64,000 nt of DNA from assembly GCF_039724765.1 (NCBI RefSeq), contig NZ_CP155729.1:4411501-4475500 (forward strand). The letters run 5' to 3'. Numbering within the stretch: position 1 is the stretch's first letter; every line of letters begins with the position of its first letter. This document shows positions 54,168 to 62,607 of the stretch, one piece after another. Below the pieces are notes generated by a model. That model saw only the letters and a list, made by a program, of their open reading frames with translations. It made no database searches and was not told the origin of the DNA. Made by a program: the position numbers and the translations under genes. The stretch comes from Sagittula stellata E-37. Lineage in GTDB: Bacteria; Pseudomonadota; Alphaproteobacteria; Rhodobacterales; Rhodobacteraceae.

Positions 54168-55096
54168 CCGGCTTTCCTTCCACTCGGAACGGCTCCCACT
54201 CCCTGCTCCGACGAGGGTGCTGCGCTGCGGCGTTCCAACTCACGATGCCGAATAGACACGTGCCAGCCCTCGCACGCAAGTGCCCCTGAAACGGTTTCGG
54301 TGACGGCGACAGACCTGTGTTTTCCGCCGGTGCAGCCAAAGCCTATCGCGAAGTGCGCCTTGCCTTCCTCGACGCAGGCAGGGAGCATCATCAGGAGCAG
54401 ATCCTCGACCTTTTCCAGGAACGGGCCGTGGCGCGGGTCGGCCTGCACGTAGGCCGCCACCTCCGGGTCAAGCCCGGTGTGCGGGCGCAGCTCTGGCTCC
54501 CAATGCGGGTTCTTTAGAAACCGGCAGTCGAAAACCACATCGAGCCCCTGCGGCAGCCCGCGCTTGTAACTGAAGCTTTGCACGGACACCGCCATGCCCT
54601 GCCCGGTGACGTTGCCAAACCATCCTTCCATTTCGGCCCGTAGGTCGTGCACCGTCAGCTCCGACGTGTCGATCAGGATGTCGGCGCGCGCGCGCAGGTC
54701 ACCCATCAGGGTCTTTTCGCGCGCGATGCCTTCGGAGGGGCTCTCGTCGGGGGCCATGGGGTGACGGCGCCGCGTTTCCGAATACCTCCTCATCAGCACC
54801 TCGGCGGAACAGTCCAGGTACAGAAGATCGGCATCGATGTCGGGCTTGTTCAGGCTGTCCCGCAGCTCCACCAGCCGCTCGACCGAGAAGTCGCGGTTGC
54901 GCACGTCAATCCCCAGCGCCAACGGCCGGACAAGCGGCGCGTCGCCTTCGAACAGGCGCGGGATAAAGCTGAGTGGGATGTTGTCGATCGTCTCGAATCC
55001 GCAGTCTTCAAGCACGTTGATCGCAGTGGAGCGACCGGCGCCCGAAGGGCCGGTGACAAGTACTATTCTTGCGGTTTCTCGATCGGGTTGACCCAT
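54164..55096 (-). CDS. rapZ: RNase adapter protein RapZ (YvcJ family)
   Basis: 310 residues. The N-terminal nucleotide-binding domain has GPSGAGRST at residues 16-24, with Arg where Lys stands in most P-loops; this variant is also known in related Rhodobacteraceae. DNIPLSFIP, the Walker B-like DCSAE, and the C-terminal [22 protein letters not shown] and [17 protein letters not shown] are diagnostic. In E. coli RapZ controls GlmS by guiding RNase E; in alphaproteobacteria it sits in the PTS cluster. The gene lies 1 bp after hprK and is coupled to the EIIA gene. Confidence 0.95.
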   Translation of the reverse strand: MGQPDRETARIVLVTGPSGAGRSTAINVLEDCGFETIDNIPLSFIPRLFEGDAPLVRPLALGIDVRNRDFSVERLVELRDSLNKPDIDADLLYLDCSAEVLMRRYSETRRRHPMAPDESPSEGIAREKTLMGDLRARADILIDTSELTVHDLRAEMEGWFGNVTGQGMAVSVQSFSYKRGLPQGLDVVFDCRFLKNPHWEPELRPHTGLDPEVAAYVQADPRHGPFLEKVEDLLLMMLPACVEEGKAHFAIGFGCTGGKHRSVAVTETVSGALACEGWHVSIRHRELERRSAAPSSEQGVGAVPSGRKAG

Positions 55097-55097
55097 C

Positions 55098-55514
55098 TCA
55101 CTCTCTTCTTCCCGCTCTTAGATACTGTATCAATGCCGCGGGAAAACAGGGGCACGCGGATTTGTGAAGCAACGGCACTTCCATACCAAGCATCGTGCTC
55201 GTTCGTACAGGCGGAAGCCGTTCCGTTTCCTCAATATCCAGGTCCACGACAATGGCCAGTGACGCCGGCGCGCTCTGTGCGTTGAGGATGCCCAGCCCGC
55301 GCGCCTCGATCATGCCACGAATGGCGTCGGGCACATCGAGCCATAGCTGGCCATCGCGCAGGGAAACCACCGTGCGGTCGTCGGCGACCAGAGTGGCGCC
55401 CCGCGACATCAGTTCGAGCGCCAGAGAGGATTTCCCCGCGCCGGAGCGGCCACGGATCAGCAGGCCCCGGCCTGCCACGGCAACCGAGGAAGCATGGACC
55501 GTTGTTTCCGACAT
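55098..55514 (-). CDS. hprK: HPr kinase/phosphorylase, short alphaproteobacterial form
   Basis: 138 residues. This is only the C-terminal catalytic domain of HprK, the normal alphaproteobacterial form, with the P-loop GRSGAGKSS at residues 22-30 and the conserved LVADDRTVV and IEARGLGIL segments (signature for HPr phosphorylation). It phosphorylates Ser of HPr. Start 55514 lies 1 bp after the chvG stop, in line with an operon, although its ribosome-binding site is weak. Confidence 0.93.
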   Translation of the reverse strand: MSETTVHASSVAVAGRGLLIRGRSGAGKSSLALELMSRGATLVADDRTVVSLRDGQLWLDVPDAIRGMIEARGLGILNAQSAPASLAIVVDLDIEETERLPPVRTSTMLGMEVPLLHKSACPCFPAALIQYLRAGRRE

Positions 55515-55515
55515 C

Positions 55516-56679
55516 TCAGATCGGCAGCCCCACGACAAAGCGCGCGCCCAAGGGTTCCGAGGTCGCGTCGGCTTCTGTCGGCCGGATGTTCTCTGCCCAG
55601 ATCACGCCCCCATGTGCCTCGATGATCTGCTTGGAGATTGCGAGGCCGAGGCCGGAATTGTTGCCGAAATCCGATTGGGGTCGCGAGGTGTAGAACCGCT
55701 TGAAGATTTTCTGGAGCGCCTCTTCGGGGATACCCGGGCCAGTGTCCTCGACCACGACGAGGACACGGTTGTCGCGGCGCCGGGCCCAGACACGGATCGC
55801 GTCTCCGTCCTCGCAGAAGGAAATGGCGTTTGTGATCAGGTTGACGAAGACCTGCGCCAGCCGCGCCTCGAGGCCACCGATCATGATCGGGCGCTTCGGC
55901 AGGTCCGATATGAACTCGATCCCCTTTGCGCGGGCATCCTCGCCCAGGAACTCCGTCAGGTTTCCGATCATCTTCAGGAGATCGAATTCCTGCTCCTCTT
56001 CCTTCACCAGCTCGGAATCGAGGCGCGAGGCGTTGGAGATGTCGCTGACCAGACGGTCGAGCCGGCGGACGTCATGTTCGATCACGTCCAAGAGCTTGTG
56101 GCGGTGTTCATCCTTCTTGACCATGCGCAGGCTGCCGACGGCCGACCGCAGCGAGGCCAGCGGGTTCTTGATCTCATGCGCGACGTCGGCTGCAAACTGC
56201 TCGTTGGAATCGATACGGTCGTAAAGCGCGCTCACCATGCCGCGCAAAGCGCCCGAAAGGCGTCCGATCTCGTCAGGACGCGCGGTCAGGTCGGGAATGC
56301 GTATGCGCCCCGTCGTGCGGTGCTTGCGGTTGCGGTCGCGGCCGATCTCTGCCGCATCGGCAAGGTCGGAGATCGGGTTGGCGATGGTCGAGGCCAGAAC
56401 CAGCGACAGGCCAATGCTGACAAGCGTTGCAATGATGAACACCTGCAAGACGCGCTCCCTTTCGGACCGCACGGCGGCGTCGATCTCGGCGGCGGGGGCG
56501 ACCATGGCGACGGTGCCCTGGATCGCGTTGCCCAGTCGGACCGGCGAAAATGCGTAGAACATCGTGTCGGTGCCGCCGCCGCCCTGGACGACACGGGTGG
56601 TCGTGGGATCACCCGCCTCGATCGCGCGGCGCAGCCGGTCCTCGAGAACGAGGTCCGGCTCATCCGAGAAATACGGCAT
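55516..56679 (-). pseudogene. chvG: Truncated ChvG-type sensor histidine kinase
   Basis: 387 codons remain. The second membrane segment (about 77-100), a HAMP region, the HisKA box with His168 (DVAHEIKNPLASL), the N-box, DTGPGIP and GLGLAIS are intact. The N-terminus, normally about 180-200 residues with the first membrane helix and most of the periplasmic sensor domain, is missing because the transposon begins at codon 1-2. The apparent ATG is supplied by the transposon end. A truncated kinase might still be made, unsensed or poorly inserted. ChvI, the usual partner encoded upstream, is not in the window. Confidence 0.88.
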
Positions 56680-56707
56680 TATGGAGCAAACTCACCAAAT
56701 ATGGTTA
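56674..56707 (+). repeat. Left terminal inverted repeat of the IS1595-type transposon
   Basis: 34 bp, exact reverse complement of 60094-60127. Its inner part (56692-56707, TCACCAAATATGGTTA) matches the operator-like palindrome found in the transposase/DUF6471 promoter region. A second weaker site, AACCTGAAATGGTT, follows at 56715-56728. Confidence 0.95.
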
Positions 56708-56714
56708 GTTGAAT

Positions 56715-56728
56715 AACCTGAAATGGTT
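56715..56728. promoter_or_regulatory. Operator-like half-site next to the left end
   Basis: AACCTGAAATGGTT, an imperfect palindrome (AACC/GGTT arms) similar to the element's TCACC-N6-GGTGA sites, 15 bp upstream of the first passenger start codon. Possible control site for passenger 1. Confidence 0.4.
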
Positions 56729-56743
56729 AGCTATGCTGGGGTC

Positions 56744-57217
56744 ATGAAAAACGAACCTCAGTATGAACGCCCGAACACAGTTGCGGGCTTGGTCGCAAAG
56801 CACGCTGAGTTATCCGCGCTGCGCGACCGTTACCGCGAACAGATCAAGAAGCTAACGGTGGACATAGACCACCTGGACGCGGCTATCCGTCTCTTCGATC
56901 CACAGGCCGACACGTACGCCATAAAGCAATATGTTACCAAGCACCGGGCCAAGAAGGGCAGCGTCAAGGCGTTCGTGTTGAACATGCTGCGCGAGGCGGA
57001 TGGTCCCCTCACGTCCCGCCAGATCACCGAGGCATGGTGTGAGGATCGCGGGCTTACTGCTGACGATGCTACCATGGCAACGCTACGCAAGCGGATCGGG
57101 GCGTGCATCAAGGAATGCGCACGTCAGGGCTTGATAGAGGAATGCGGCGTTACGACAGACCACGGGCCGTGGGGGCCGTACAAGCTGTGGAGATTGATGG
57201 GCGTTGGCACATCATGA
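56744..57217 (+). CDS. Transposon passenger 1, coiled-coil plus winged-helix-like protein
   Basis: 157 residues. Residues 15-55 (KHAELSALRDRYREQIKKLTVDIDHLDAAI) should form a coiled coil; residues 75-150 look like a winged helix (VKAFVLNMLREADGPLTSRQITEAW, then TLRKRIGACIKECARQGLIEE). It may bind DNA, but no named family is recognised. It shares this layout (N-terminal helix pair, then a winged-helix region with PLTSRQI / PLSNDEI) with passenger 2, so the two may be related. GGGG upstream serves as a weak ribosome-binding site. Confidence 0.65.
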   Translation: MKNEPQYERPNTVAGLVAKHAELSALRDRYREQIKKLTVDIDHLDAAIRLFDPQADTYAIKQYVTKHRAKKGSVKAFVLNMLREADGPLTSRQITEAWCEDRGLTADDATMATLRKRIGACIKECARQGLIEECGVTTDHGPWGPYKLWRLMGVGTS

Positions 57218-57285
57218 TGTTGACGTGAGATTGACCGATGACGTGCCGCACTGTATACATGTCGGAAAATCGAATCGGGGCTGTC

Positions 57286-57774
57286 ATGTCGAGCATTACC
57301 CTCACAAACAAGACCGTTGAAACGTGGAGGGCGGAAGCTGCCTCGCTGCGCGCTCAAATCGCGCACATTGAGCGCAAGATCGCTGCGGCGGAAGTGCTCC
57401 TGACTGATGTTGATGACGCGGCCCACCATGTTGAAAAAACAAGGAGCTCGGACGCCGGGTCCGATATGTCCTTGGTGGATGCAATCCTTCGGGTTCTTCA
57501 AGATATGGGTGGTGGGCCACTTTCCAACGACGAAATCAAGGATTTGCTGCCAACCGTCGGTTTTGACATCAATTCCATGCATCGCAACTACTACTACACG
57601 GCAACTAAACGCCTCTCTGACCGGGGATCTGTCAGAAAGAATGAGGATGGGACATACTCCCTTCCCAAAGAGAATGAGCCGCCCAAGGGCGGCTCAGAAG
57701 CCGAGGAGATTGCAGCCTCCTCAGAAGCGCACGAACAGGGCAAAGACGGGGACCTGCTCGGCTATCATTCCTGA
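57286..57774 (+). CDS. Transposon passenger 2, coiled-coil plus winged-helix-like protein
   Basis: 162 residues. N-terminal helical region (TVETWRAEAASLRAQIAHIERKIAAAEVLL) with heptad character, then a winged-helix-like part (LVDAILRVLQDMGGGPLSNDEIKDLL ... TKRLSDRGSVRKNEDGTYSL) and an acidic, disordered tail. Function unknown; general architecture as in passenger 1. An ATG at 57259 would give nine more residues; neither start has a strong ribosome-binding site. The 258 bp after it (57775-58032) shows no gene. Confidence 0.6.
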   Translation: MSSITLTNKTVETWRAEAASLRAQIAHIERKIAAAEVLLTDVDDAAHHVEKTRSSDAGSDMSLVDAILRVLQDMGGGPLSNDEIKDLLPTVGFDINSMHRNYYYTATKRLSDRGSVRKNEDGTYSLPKENEPPKGGSEAEEIAASSEAHEQGKDGDLLGYHS

Positions 57775-58032
57775 CCCCTCAGGCCAGACCCGGCACTGGA
57801 AGTTGCCGGGAGTATCATAGGGGGAACCCATGAGGATAACCCCTTCCAGCCGGTGTGCGATGCCGTAGCATGGCTATCCGGGTGCAGCCCCGTTGGGGGA
57901 CATTCTACCAACCTGATCCCCTCCACAGGGGTTTCAGAGCAGGCATCGGCGCGGTTTCCACTCCTCGCCGATGTCTGTGCTTTTATCTGGCTTGGTTGGT
58001 TTGGTCAAGATTCTTGTCCAGAATCCATCCTA

Positions 58033-58992
58033 TTAGGCGCGTCGCTGCCAGTATCCACACATCCGCTCGGACTTCCCGCCAAGCGCTGCGGCACCCGCCG
58101 CCATGACAAACTGATATCCATTGGCAACGCGGTTGTTGTCCTCACGCCAAGCCATTTCAGCAGCGTACGCACCGAGGTATGCGCCAGCAATATGGTGATG
58201 CGTGCCGATCTCAGCGCGGCGAAGGCGGCTAAAGAAGCTCTCGGCTTGGTTAGTGCAGGCGCCGTCCTTGGAGTATGCCTCTTTGTGGTTGATGCGCTTT
58301 ATCGGGAACGCAGCTGCCAGACGGTCCCAATGGGACGCCTCATCAGCATGAACCGTTGCGCCGCGCTCGACGGTCCGTGCAACCAATTGCACGCCCTCTG
58401 CTTCGGTCTTGCCAACGCTGGTAACAGTGCGACCGCCACGCTCACGGACAACGACAACAACTTGGCGCTTGCCGGTTTGGTTCTCCAACTTGCGACGGTC
58501 TTTGCGGTCTTTGCGCTCGTTGGCGGGCTTCACGTACCCACCGAAGTAGGCGCCATCAACCTCAACGTCACCTTTCAGGGCGCCAGCTTCGCGAGCGTTC
58601 TCTATGGCTTCACGAACCTTGTGCAGCAGGACAAACGCAGTCTTGTAGTCAACGGCCAGATCGCGGGACAGTTGAAGGGCGCTGTAGCCCTTAGCGCCGT
58701 TTATGAAGACGGCGATGGCGGCGAGAATGTCGCGGATCGCCAGCTTGCGGCTGTGAAACGTTGTGCCGCTGGTGGCGCTGAACTGCTTGCCGCAGCCTTT
58801 GCACTTCCACACAGGGCGGGTCTTGAGGTCGTAATGCTCGACGCAACCACATTCCGGGCAGATCGGCTCACCATCAGTTTCCGGCCAGCGCAGGCCTTGG
58901 AATGCCTTGCGTGCCTCTTCTTCCGACATGCGCATGATCTTGACCAGCGAGAGGGTCTTGGCTTTCGGAGAGAGGAGGAAGTGCTGGGGCAT
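58033..58992 (-). CDS. IS1595-family transposase
   Basis: 319 residues. The N-terminal zinc ribbon CPECGC...CKGCGK (about residues 40-68) and the ISXO2-like DDE domain identify the family: GDVEVDGAYFGGYVKP has the first Asp, VHADEASHWDRL the second, and INHKEAYSKDGACTNQAESFFSRLRR the N/E region of IS1595. It looks complete. Its start codon lies beside a TCACC-N6-GGTGA palindrome (59000-59015) that overlaps its ribosome-binding region, so expression is probably repressed by the element's own regulator. Confidence 0.93.
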   Translation of the reverse strand: MPQHFLLSPKAKTLSLVKIMRMSEEEARKAFQGLRWPETDGEPICPECGCVEHYDLKTRPVWKCKGCGKQFSATSGTTFHSRKLAIRDILAAIAVFINGAKGYSALQLSRDLAVDYKTAFVLLHKVREAIENAREAGALKGDVEVDGAYFGGYVKPANERKDRKDRRKLENQTGKRQVVVVVRERGGRTVTSVGKTEAEGVQLVARTVERGATVHADEASHWDRLAAAFPIKRINHKEAYSKDGACTNQAESFFSRLRRAEIGTHHHIAGAYLGAYAAEMAWREDNNRVANGYQFVMAAGAAALGGKSERMCGYWQRRA

Positions 58993-58999
58993 CTGGGAA

Positions 59000-59015
59000 T
59001 CACCTTATATGGTGA
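59000..59015. promoter_or_regulatory. Operator-like palindrome near the transposase start
   Basis: TCACCTTATATGGTGA: perfect 5-bp arms TCACC/GGTGA around TTATAT. It lies 7 bp upstream of the transposase start and overlaps the AAGGTGA that would serve as its ribosome-binding site. Confidence 0.65.
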
Positions 59016-59057
59016 CTACGTTATCGCATTGGACAACCGGGCCGTCAACAGTTATTA

Positions 59058-59073
59058 TCACCATATCCGGTGA
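59058..59073. promoter_or_regulatory. Operator-like palindrome upstream of the DUF6471 gene
   Basis: TCACCATATCCGGTGA with arms TCACC/GGTGA (6 bp counting the flanking A/T), 15 bp upstream of the DUF6471 start. It is 58 bp from the matching palindrome near the transposase start, so one regulator could control both divergent genes. Confidence 0.65.
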
Positions 59074-59088
59074 TTATTGAGGCTAGAT

Positions 59089-59376
59089 ATGAACGCAATC
59101 GGAAAGGTCGAGCGGCGGGCGCCGCCGAAGCCCACCGCTAGGAAGGGCAGCCCTGTCAACGCAGAGTTTGAAGACCGGGCCAAGGAGTTCTTGCGCGATG
59201 CTATGCGCCAGCAAGGCGTAACCATAGAGCAGCTAACCGAAAGGTTGGCCGCGATAGGCGTTGAGATGAGCAAGGGCGGTGTTGCGAACAAGATAAGCCG
59301 AGGCGGGTTTAGCGCGGCGTTCTTGTTTCAGTGTACGGAAGCTTTAGATCTTGACGTAGAGACAAGCAGGCGATGA
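59089..59376 (+). CDS. DUF6471-type small regulator, probable antitoxin or repressor
   Basis: 95 residues. The segment AKEFLRDAMRQQGVTIEQLTERLAAIGVEMSKGGVANKISRGGFSAAFLFQC is typical of DUF6471, a small helix-turn-helix-like domain of unknown function. Start at 59089 with GAGG upstream; a TTG at 59077 is possible. It is divergent from the transposase across two TCACC-N6-GGTGA palindromes, so it is the best candidate for the protein that binds them. The gene 12 bp downstream may be its toxin partner. Confidence 0.75.
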   Translation: MNAIGKVERRAPPKPTARKGSPVNAEFEDRAKEFLRDAMRQQGVTIEQLTERLAAIGVEMSKGGVANKISRGGFSAAFLFQCTEALDLDVETSRR

Positions 59377-59388
59377 ATTACGCGCCTT

Positions 59389-59790
59389 ATGACTTTTACT
59401 CTTGAGCACGTTCAGCAGGTTAGGAACGGGCAGCCTAGGCAGGTAGGCGTGCTCCCAGATTCCGTTTGGCGCCAACTATCCTGGCCTTGCCCTTGGGTGT
59501 ATTTGGGGCAATCTGGCTTGCGCCACATTGCCGAGAAGCACCCCGACGTAACCGACTTTGATTTGCTCTGGCTACCGCTCGCTATCGCGAGCGGTGTGGT
59601 GGTCCAAGTCGAGAAGAATCCAAGGCAGGTTCTTGTCGGATACTACGCGGACCATGGAAAAAACTATAGGTGTGCTTTGAAGTCAGCAAAAAACGGCACA
59701 GAAGTTTGGGTGGATTCGTTCTACCGGATTAAAGCAAAACAAGTCCGTCAACTGTCGCGACAAGGGCCAATCTTGCGTGCGCACTTGTAA
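59389..59790 (+). CDS. Possible BECR-fold RNase toxin, partner of the DUF6471 gene
   Basis: 133 residues. YLGQSGLRHIAEKHPDVTDFD, a central strand region (QVLVGYYADHGKNYRCALK) and EVWVDSFYRIKAKQVRQL resemble phage-associated Barnase/EndoU/ColicinE5-D/RelE-like (PBECR) nucleases. The His in EKH and the Lys/Ser in the last strands are candidate catalytic residues. This is pattern recognition only. It follows the DUF6471 gene by 12 bp, a toxin-antitoxin-like arrangement. The start codon has no good ribosome-binding site, which would fit low expression. Confidence 0.55.
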   Translation: MTFTLEHVQQVRNGQPRQVGVLPDSVWRQLSWPCPWVYLGQSGLRHIAEKHPDVTDFDLLWLPLAIASGVVVQVEKNPRQVLVGYYADHGKNYRCALKSAKNGTEVWVDSFYRIKAKQVRQLSRQGPILRAHL

Positions 59791-60093
59791 GTGCGGACCG
59801 CGCCCGAAAGCGCAGCCCGCTACATCAACTGGCGGGCCTGCCAGAACCCGCATACTGCCTCAGTCCTAAGACCTCGCCACGGCAGGCAGAGTAATCACCG
59901 TGTCGCAGTTGATACCTAAAGGTGTACCCTTTCTCTTGCTGGAAATCAAAGCGCCGACTTAGGCAAGTATCTGAGTCCACTTATTGAATCTGTTCAAAGG
60001 CTTGTGTGAAAGTTGTGGACATGTTGGGAATGGATTTGAAATATTTCGTGAATCCAGTAGCTTAGTGTAGTGGAAAACTTTCTGATGGTGATG
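59791..60093. other. Non-coding end region of the transposon
   Basis: About 300 bp between the possible toxin gene and the right terminal repeat. No gene, tRNA or strong hairpin is seen; composition is lower in GC than the flanks. Confidence 0.5.
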
Positions 60094-60127
60094 TAACCAT
60101 ATTTGGTGAGTTTGCTCCATAATGCCG
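60094..60127 (-). repeat. Right terminal inverted repeat of the IS1595-type transposon
   Basis: 34 bp, exact reverse complement of 56674-56707. It contains the operator-like TAACCATATTTGGTGA at 60094-60109 and ends with ATAATGCCG, which supplies an in-frame ATG for the comM remnant. Confidence 0.95.
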
Positions 60128-60733
60128 GAGTTCCCGCGCGCCGTGCTGGAAACCCTGCGCCAGCCGGTCGAGACCGGAGAGGTCATGGTCGCGCGGGCCA
60201 ACGCCCACATCCGATACCCCTGCCGGTTCCTGCTGGTGGCCGCGGCCAATCCGTGCCGCTGCGGCCATCTGGCGGACGCCGGGCGCGCCTGCTCAAAGGC
60301 CCCGAACTGCGGCGAGGACTACCTGGGGCGCATTTCCGGCCCGATGATGGACCGCTTCGATCTGCGCATCGACGTGCCCGCGGTGGCCTATTCCGATCTC
60401 GATCTTCCGCCGTCCGGGGACACCTCCGCCCACGTGGCGGCCCGCGTGGCGCAGGCCCGCGCGGTGCAGGAAACGCGGTTCGCCGACTTTCCGGACCTGC
60501 GCACCAATGCCGATGCGGAGGGCAACCTGCTGGAGGGGATCGCCACCCTCGACACGGAAAGCCGGGCGCTCATGACACGGGCCGCCGATCGTTTTGGCCT
60601 GTCTGCACGCGGCTACCACAGGGTCCTGCGCGTGGCGCGCACCATCGCAGATCTCGACGGTACGGCAGAGGTGCAGCGCCCCCACGTGGCAGAAGCGCTC
60701 AGTTACCGGATGCCGTCGTCGAACGACGCCTGA
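60122..60733 (+). pseudogene. comM: Truncated ComM/YifB Mg-chelatase-like ATPase (C-terminal fragment)
   Basis: 203 codons remain, from PEFPRAVLETLRQP just after the Walker B region (normally LFLDELPEF) through AAANPCRCGH, the Cys motif, FDLRIDVPAV (arginine finger region) and the C-terminal Mg_chelatase_C domain. About 300 N-terminal residues with the Lon-like domain and the P-loop are missing, so ATPase activity is lost. In many bacteria ComM is a helicase supporting branch migration in natural transformation. The ATG is given by the transposon end. Its 3' end overlaps the hydrolase gene by 31 bp, tail to tail. Confidence 0.9.
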
Positions 60734-61599
60734 ACGAAGCGCGCCGCGCGTGCCAGCGTGTCGTCCGCTTCCGGGAGCCAGCCCTGAAACAGCGGCCAGG
60801 CATGCGGCGCCGACGGGTGGACCTCATGCGAGACCTGCGCGCCTGCGGCCTCCAGCCGTCGCGCCATTTCGCCAATCTCGCTGAACAGGATTTCCGTGCG
60901 GGAAGATGTCAGCCTGACAGGCGGGCACCCCGGGAAATCCGCGTAGAGCGGCGAGGCTCTTGGATCCCGCGGATCGGCACCGGCAAGGAACATCTCGGTC
61001 AGTTCGGCAACCCTGTCTGCCGGCAAGAGCGGATCGAGCGCGGCGTTGTCGCGCAGCGATGCGCCGGTCATTGCAAGATCCACCCAAGGGGAAAAGACGA
61101 CCGCCCCCGCTGGCGCCTCCTGCCGCTGGCACAGCGCCGACAGCAAGGCCAGCGCGATCCCGCCCCCTGCCGAGTCGCCGCCGAGCACCACGTCCCGAGG
61201 CCGGTAACCGAGCACCGCCAGACGGCGCCACGCAGCCTCGGCCGCGTCGAAGGGGGCCGGAAAAGGCTTGTCCTGCAGCAACGGGTAATAGGGCGCCACA
61301 ACCTCCACCCCCGCCATCCGGGACAGGATGCCCAGCATCGCACGGTGCGTGCGCGGGCTGCCGGCGACGTAGCCGCCTCCGTGGAAATAGAGGAGGACAC
61401 GCCGGGGCGCACAAGGCCCGCAGGAGATCCAGAAAAGCCCGCCGGGGCGCTCCTGAAAGCGCAGAAACGGGGGATGAACGGCGACACGCGACGCGCGTTC
61501 CACGCTGCGCGCCGCCTCTTCCGGGTCCTGTGTTCGACCGACCCTGGGCTTGACCAGCAACCGCAGCTGTGCATTCAGCAGCCGCAGCTGCCAGCTCAT
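60703..61599 (-). CDS. Alpha/beta hydrolase, HSL-type esterase
   Basis: 298 residues. The hormone-sensitive-lipase oxyanion motif HGGG ([12 protein letters not shown]) and the nucleophile motif GDSAGG ([14 protein letters not shown]) are present, with catalytic Asp in FSPWVDL or a later SSRTEILF position and His in APHAWPLF. It should be an esterase for short or medium acyl esters. Its ATG overlaps the gshB stop by 4 bp, so it is coupled to gshB, a pairing seen in other Rhodobacteraceae without a known reason. Confidence 0.9.
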   Translation of the reverse strand: MSWQLRLLNAQLRLLVKPRVGRTQDPEEAARSVERASRVAVHPPFLRFQERPGGLFWISCGPCAPRRVLLYFHGGGYVAGSPRTHRAMLGILSRMAGVEVVAPYYPLLQDKPFPAPFDAAEAAWRRLAVLGYRPRDVVLGGDSAGGGIALALLSALCQRQEAPAGAVVFSPWVDLAMTGASLRDNAALDPLLPADRVAELTEMFLAGADPRDPRASPLYADFPGCPPVRLTSSRTEILFSEIGEMARRLEAAGAQVSHEVHPSAPHAWPLFQGWLPEADDTLARAARFVQASFDDGIR

Positions 61600-62531
61600 G
61601 AAACGCGGGCTTCGATCGCCTGCCAGATCCGCTCCGCGACGTTGATCCCGTCAAAGCGCTCCAGCTCCTGGATGCCCGTCGGCGAGGTTACGTTGATCTC
61701 GGTCAGCCAGTAACCGATCACGTCGATCCCAACGAAGATCTGGCCGTTCTCCCGGAGGGTCGGCCCGATCGCTGCACAGATCTCGCGGTCACGGTCGGTC
61801 AGTTCGACCTTTTCCGGGCGCCCGCCGACGTGCATGTTGGAGCGCACCTCGCCCTCCGCGGGAACGCGATTGATCGCGCCGACCGGCTCACCATCGACAA
61901 GGATCACCCTCTTGTCGCCCTTCGACACCGCCGGCAGGTACTTCTGAACGATCAACGGCTCCCGCGAGAAACCTGTGAACAGTTCATGCAGAGAGCTCAG
62001 GTTGCGGTCGTCGGCTGTCAGGCGGAACACGCCGGCACCGCCGTTGCCGTAGAGAGGCTTGAGGATGATGTCGCCGTGCTTTGCACGGAAGCGCTTGATC
62101 GCTGCGAGGTCGCGGGCGATCATTGTCGGGGGCGTCAGGTCCTGAAACTTCAGAACCAGCAGCTTTTCGGGGAAGTTGCGCACCCAGAACGGATCGTTGA
62201 CGACGAGGGTCTCCCCTTTCAGCCAGTCAAGCAGGTGGGTGGTGGTGATGTAGTGCATGTCGAACGGCGGATCCTGACGCAGCCAGACCACGTCCATTTC
62301 GGCAAGATCGACGGTCAACCGCTCGCCGAGAATGGCCGGCGCGCCCTCGACACGCTGGACAGTCATCCAATGGCCGGTCGCGGTGATGCGGCCTTCGTCA
62401 AAGGCCAGTTGATCCGGTCCGTAATAGAACAGCTCATGTCCGCGCGCCTGAGCTTCCTCGGCGATGCGGAATGTACTGTCGGCTTTGATGTCCACCCCGA
62501 GGATCGGGTCCATCTGGAAGGCGATTTTCAT
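61596..62531 (-). CDS. gshB: Glutathione synthetase
   Basis: 311 residues. It joins gamma-glutamylcysteine and glycine using ATP. The start [55 protein letters not shown] (ATP-grasp loop) and [24 protein letters not shown] are the proteobacterial GshB signatures, all intact. Start 62531 has AGGGTAAAG upstream. It precedes the hydrolase gene with a 4-bp overlap and follows yraN by 76 bp. Confidence 0.97.
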   Translation of the reverse strand: MKIAFQMDPILGVDIKADSTFRIAEEAQARGHELFYYGPDQLAFDEGRITATGHWMTVQRVEGAPAILGERLTVDLAEMDVVWLRQDPPFDMHYITTTHLLDWLKGETLVVNDPFWVRNFPEKLLVLKFQDLTPPTMIARDLAAIKRFRAKHGDIILKPLYGNGGAGVFRLTADDRNLSSLHELFTGFSREPLIVQKYLPAVSKGDKRVILVDGEPVGAINRVPAEGEVRSNMHVGGRPEKVELTDRDREICAAIGPTLRENGQIFVGIDVIGYWLTEINVTSPTGIQELERFDGINVAERIWQAIEARVS

Positions 62532-62607
62532 GGCTTTACCCTGGCAGTTCGCCCCATAGATGACCCATGGGCGCGCCAGAGGCAATGCACCGACGATGTG
62601 CGCAATG

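Larger units (their letters stand above)
56674..60127 (-). mobile_element. IS1595-family transposon with passenger genes (3.45 kb)
   Basis: Bounded by perfect 34-bp inverted repeats (56674-56707 and 60094-60127). It carries an IS1595-type transposase (minus strand) and four plus-strand genes: two unknown passengers, a DUF6471 protein and a possible nuclease. The DNA is less GC-rich than its surroundings. The 8-bp duplication usual for IS1595 is not seen: the bases next to the ends differ, and the flanks are fragments of two different genes. Confidence 0.88.

Noticed and set aside
54164..55096. RapZ inactivated by the Arg-for-Lys change in its P-loop
   Set aside because: The same GPSGAGRST variant is, to my knowledge, usual in Rhodobacteraceae RapZ, so it is not evidence of decay.
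57853..59073. A 406-codon plus-strand frame opposite the IS1595 transposase
   Set aside because: Antisense shadow of the transposase; the minus strand has the zinc ribbon and DDE motifs.
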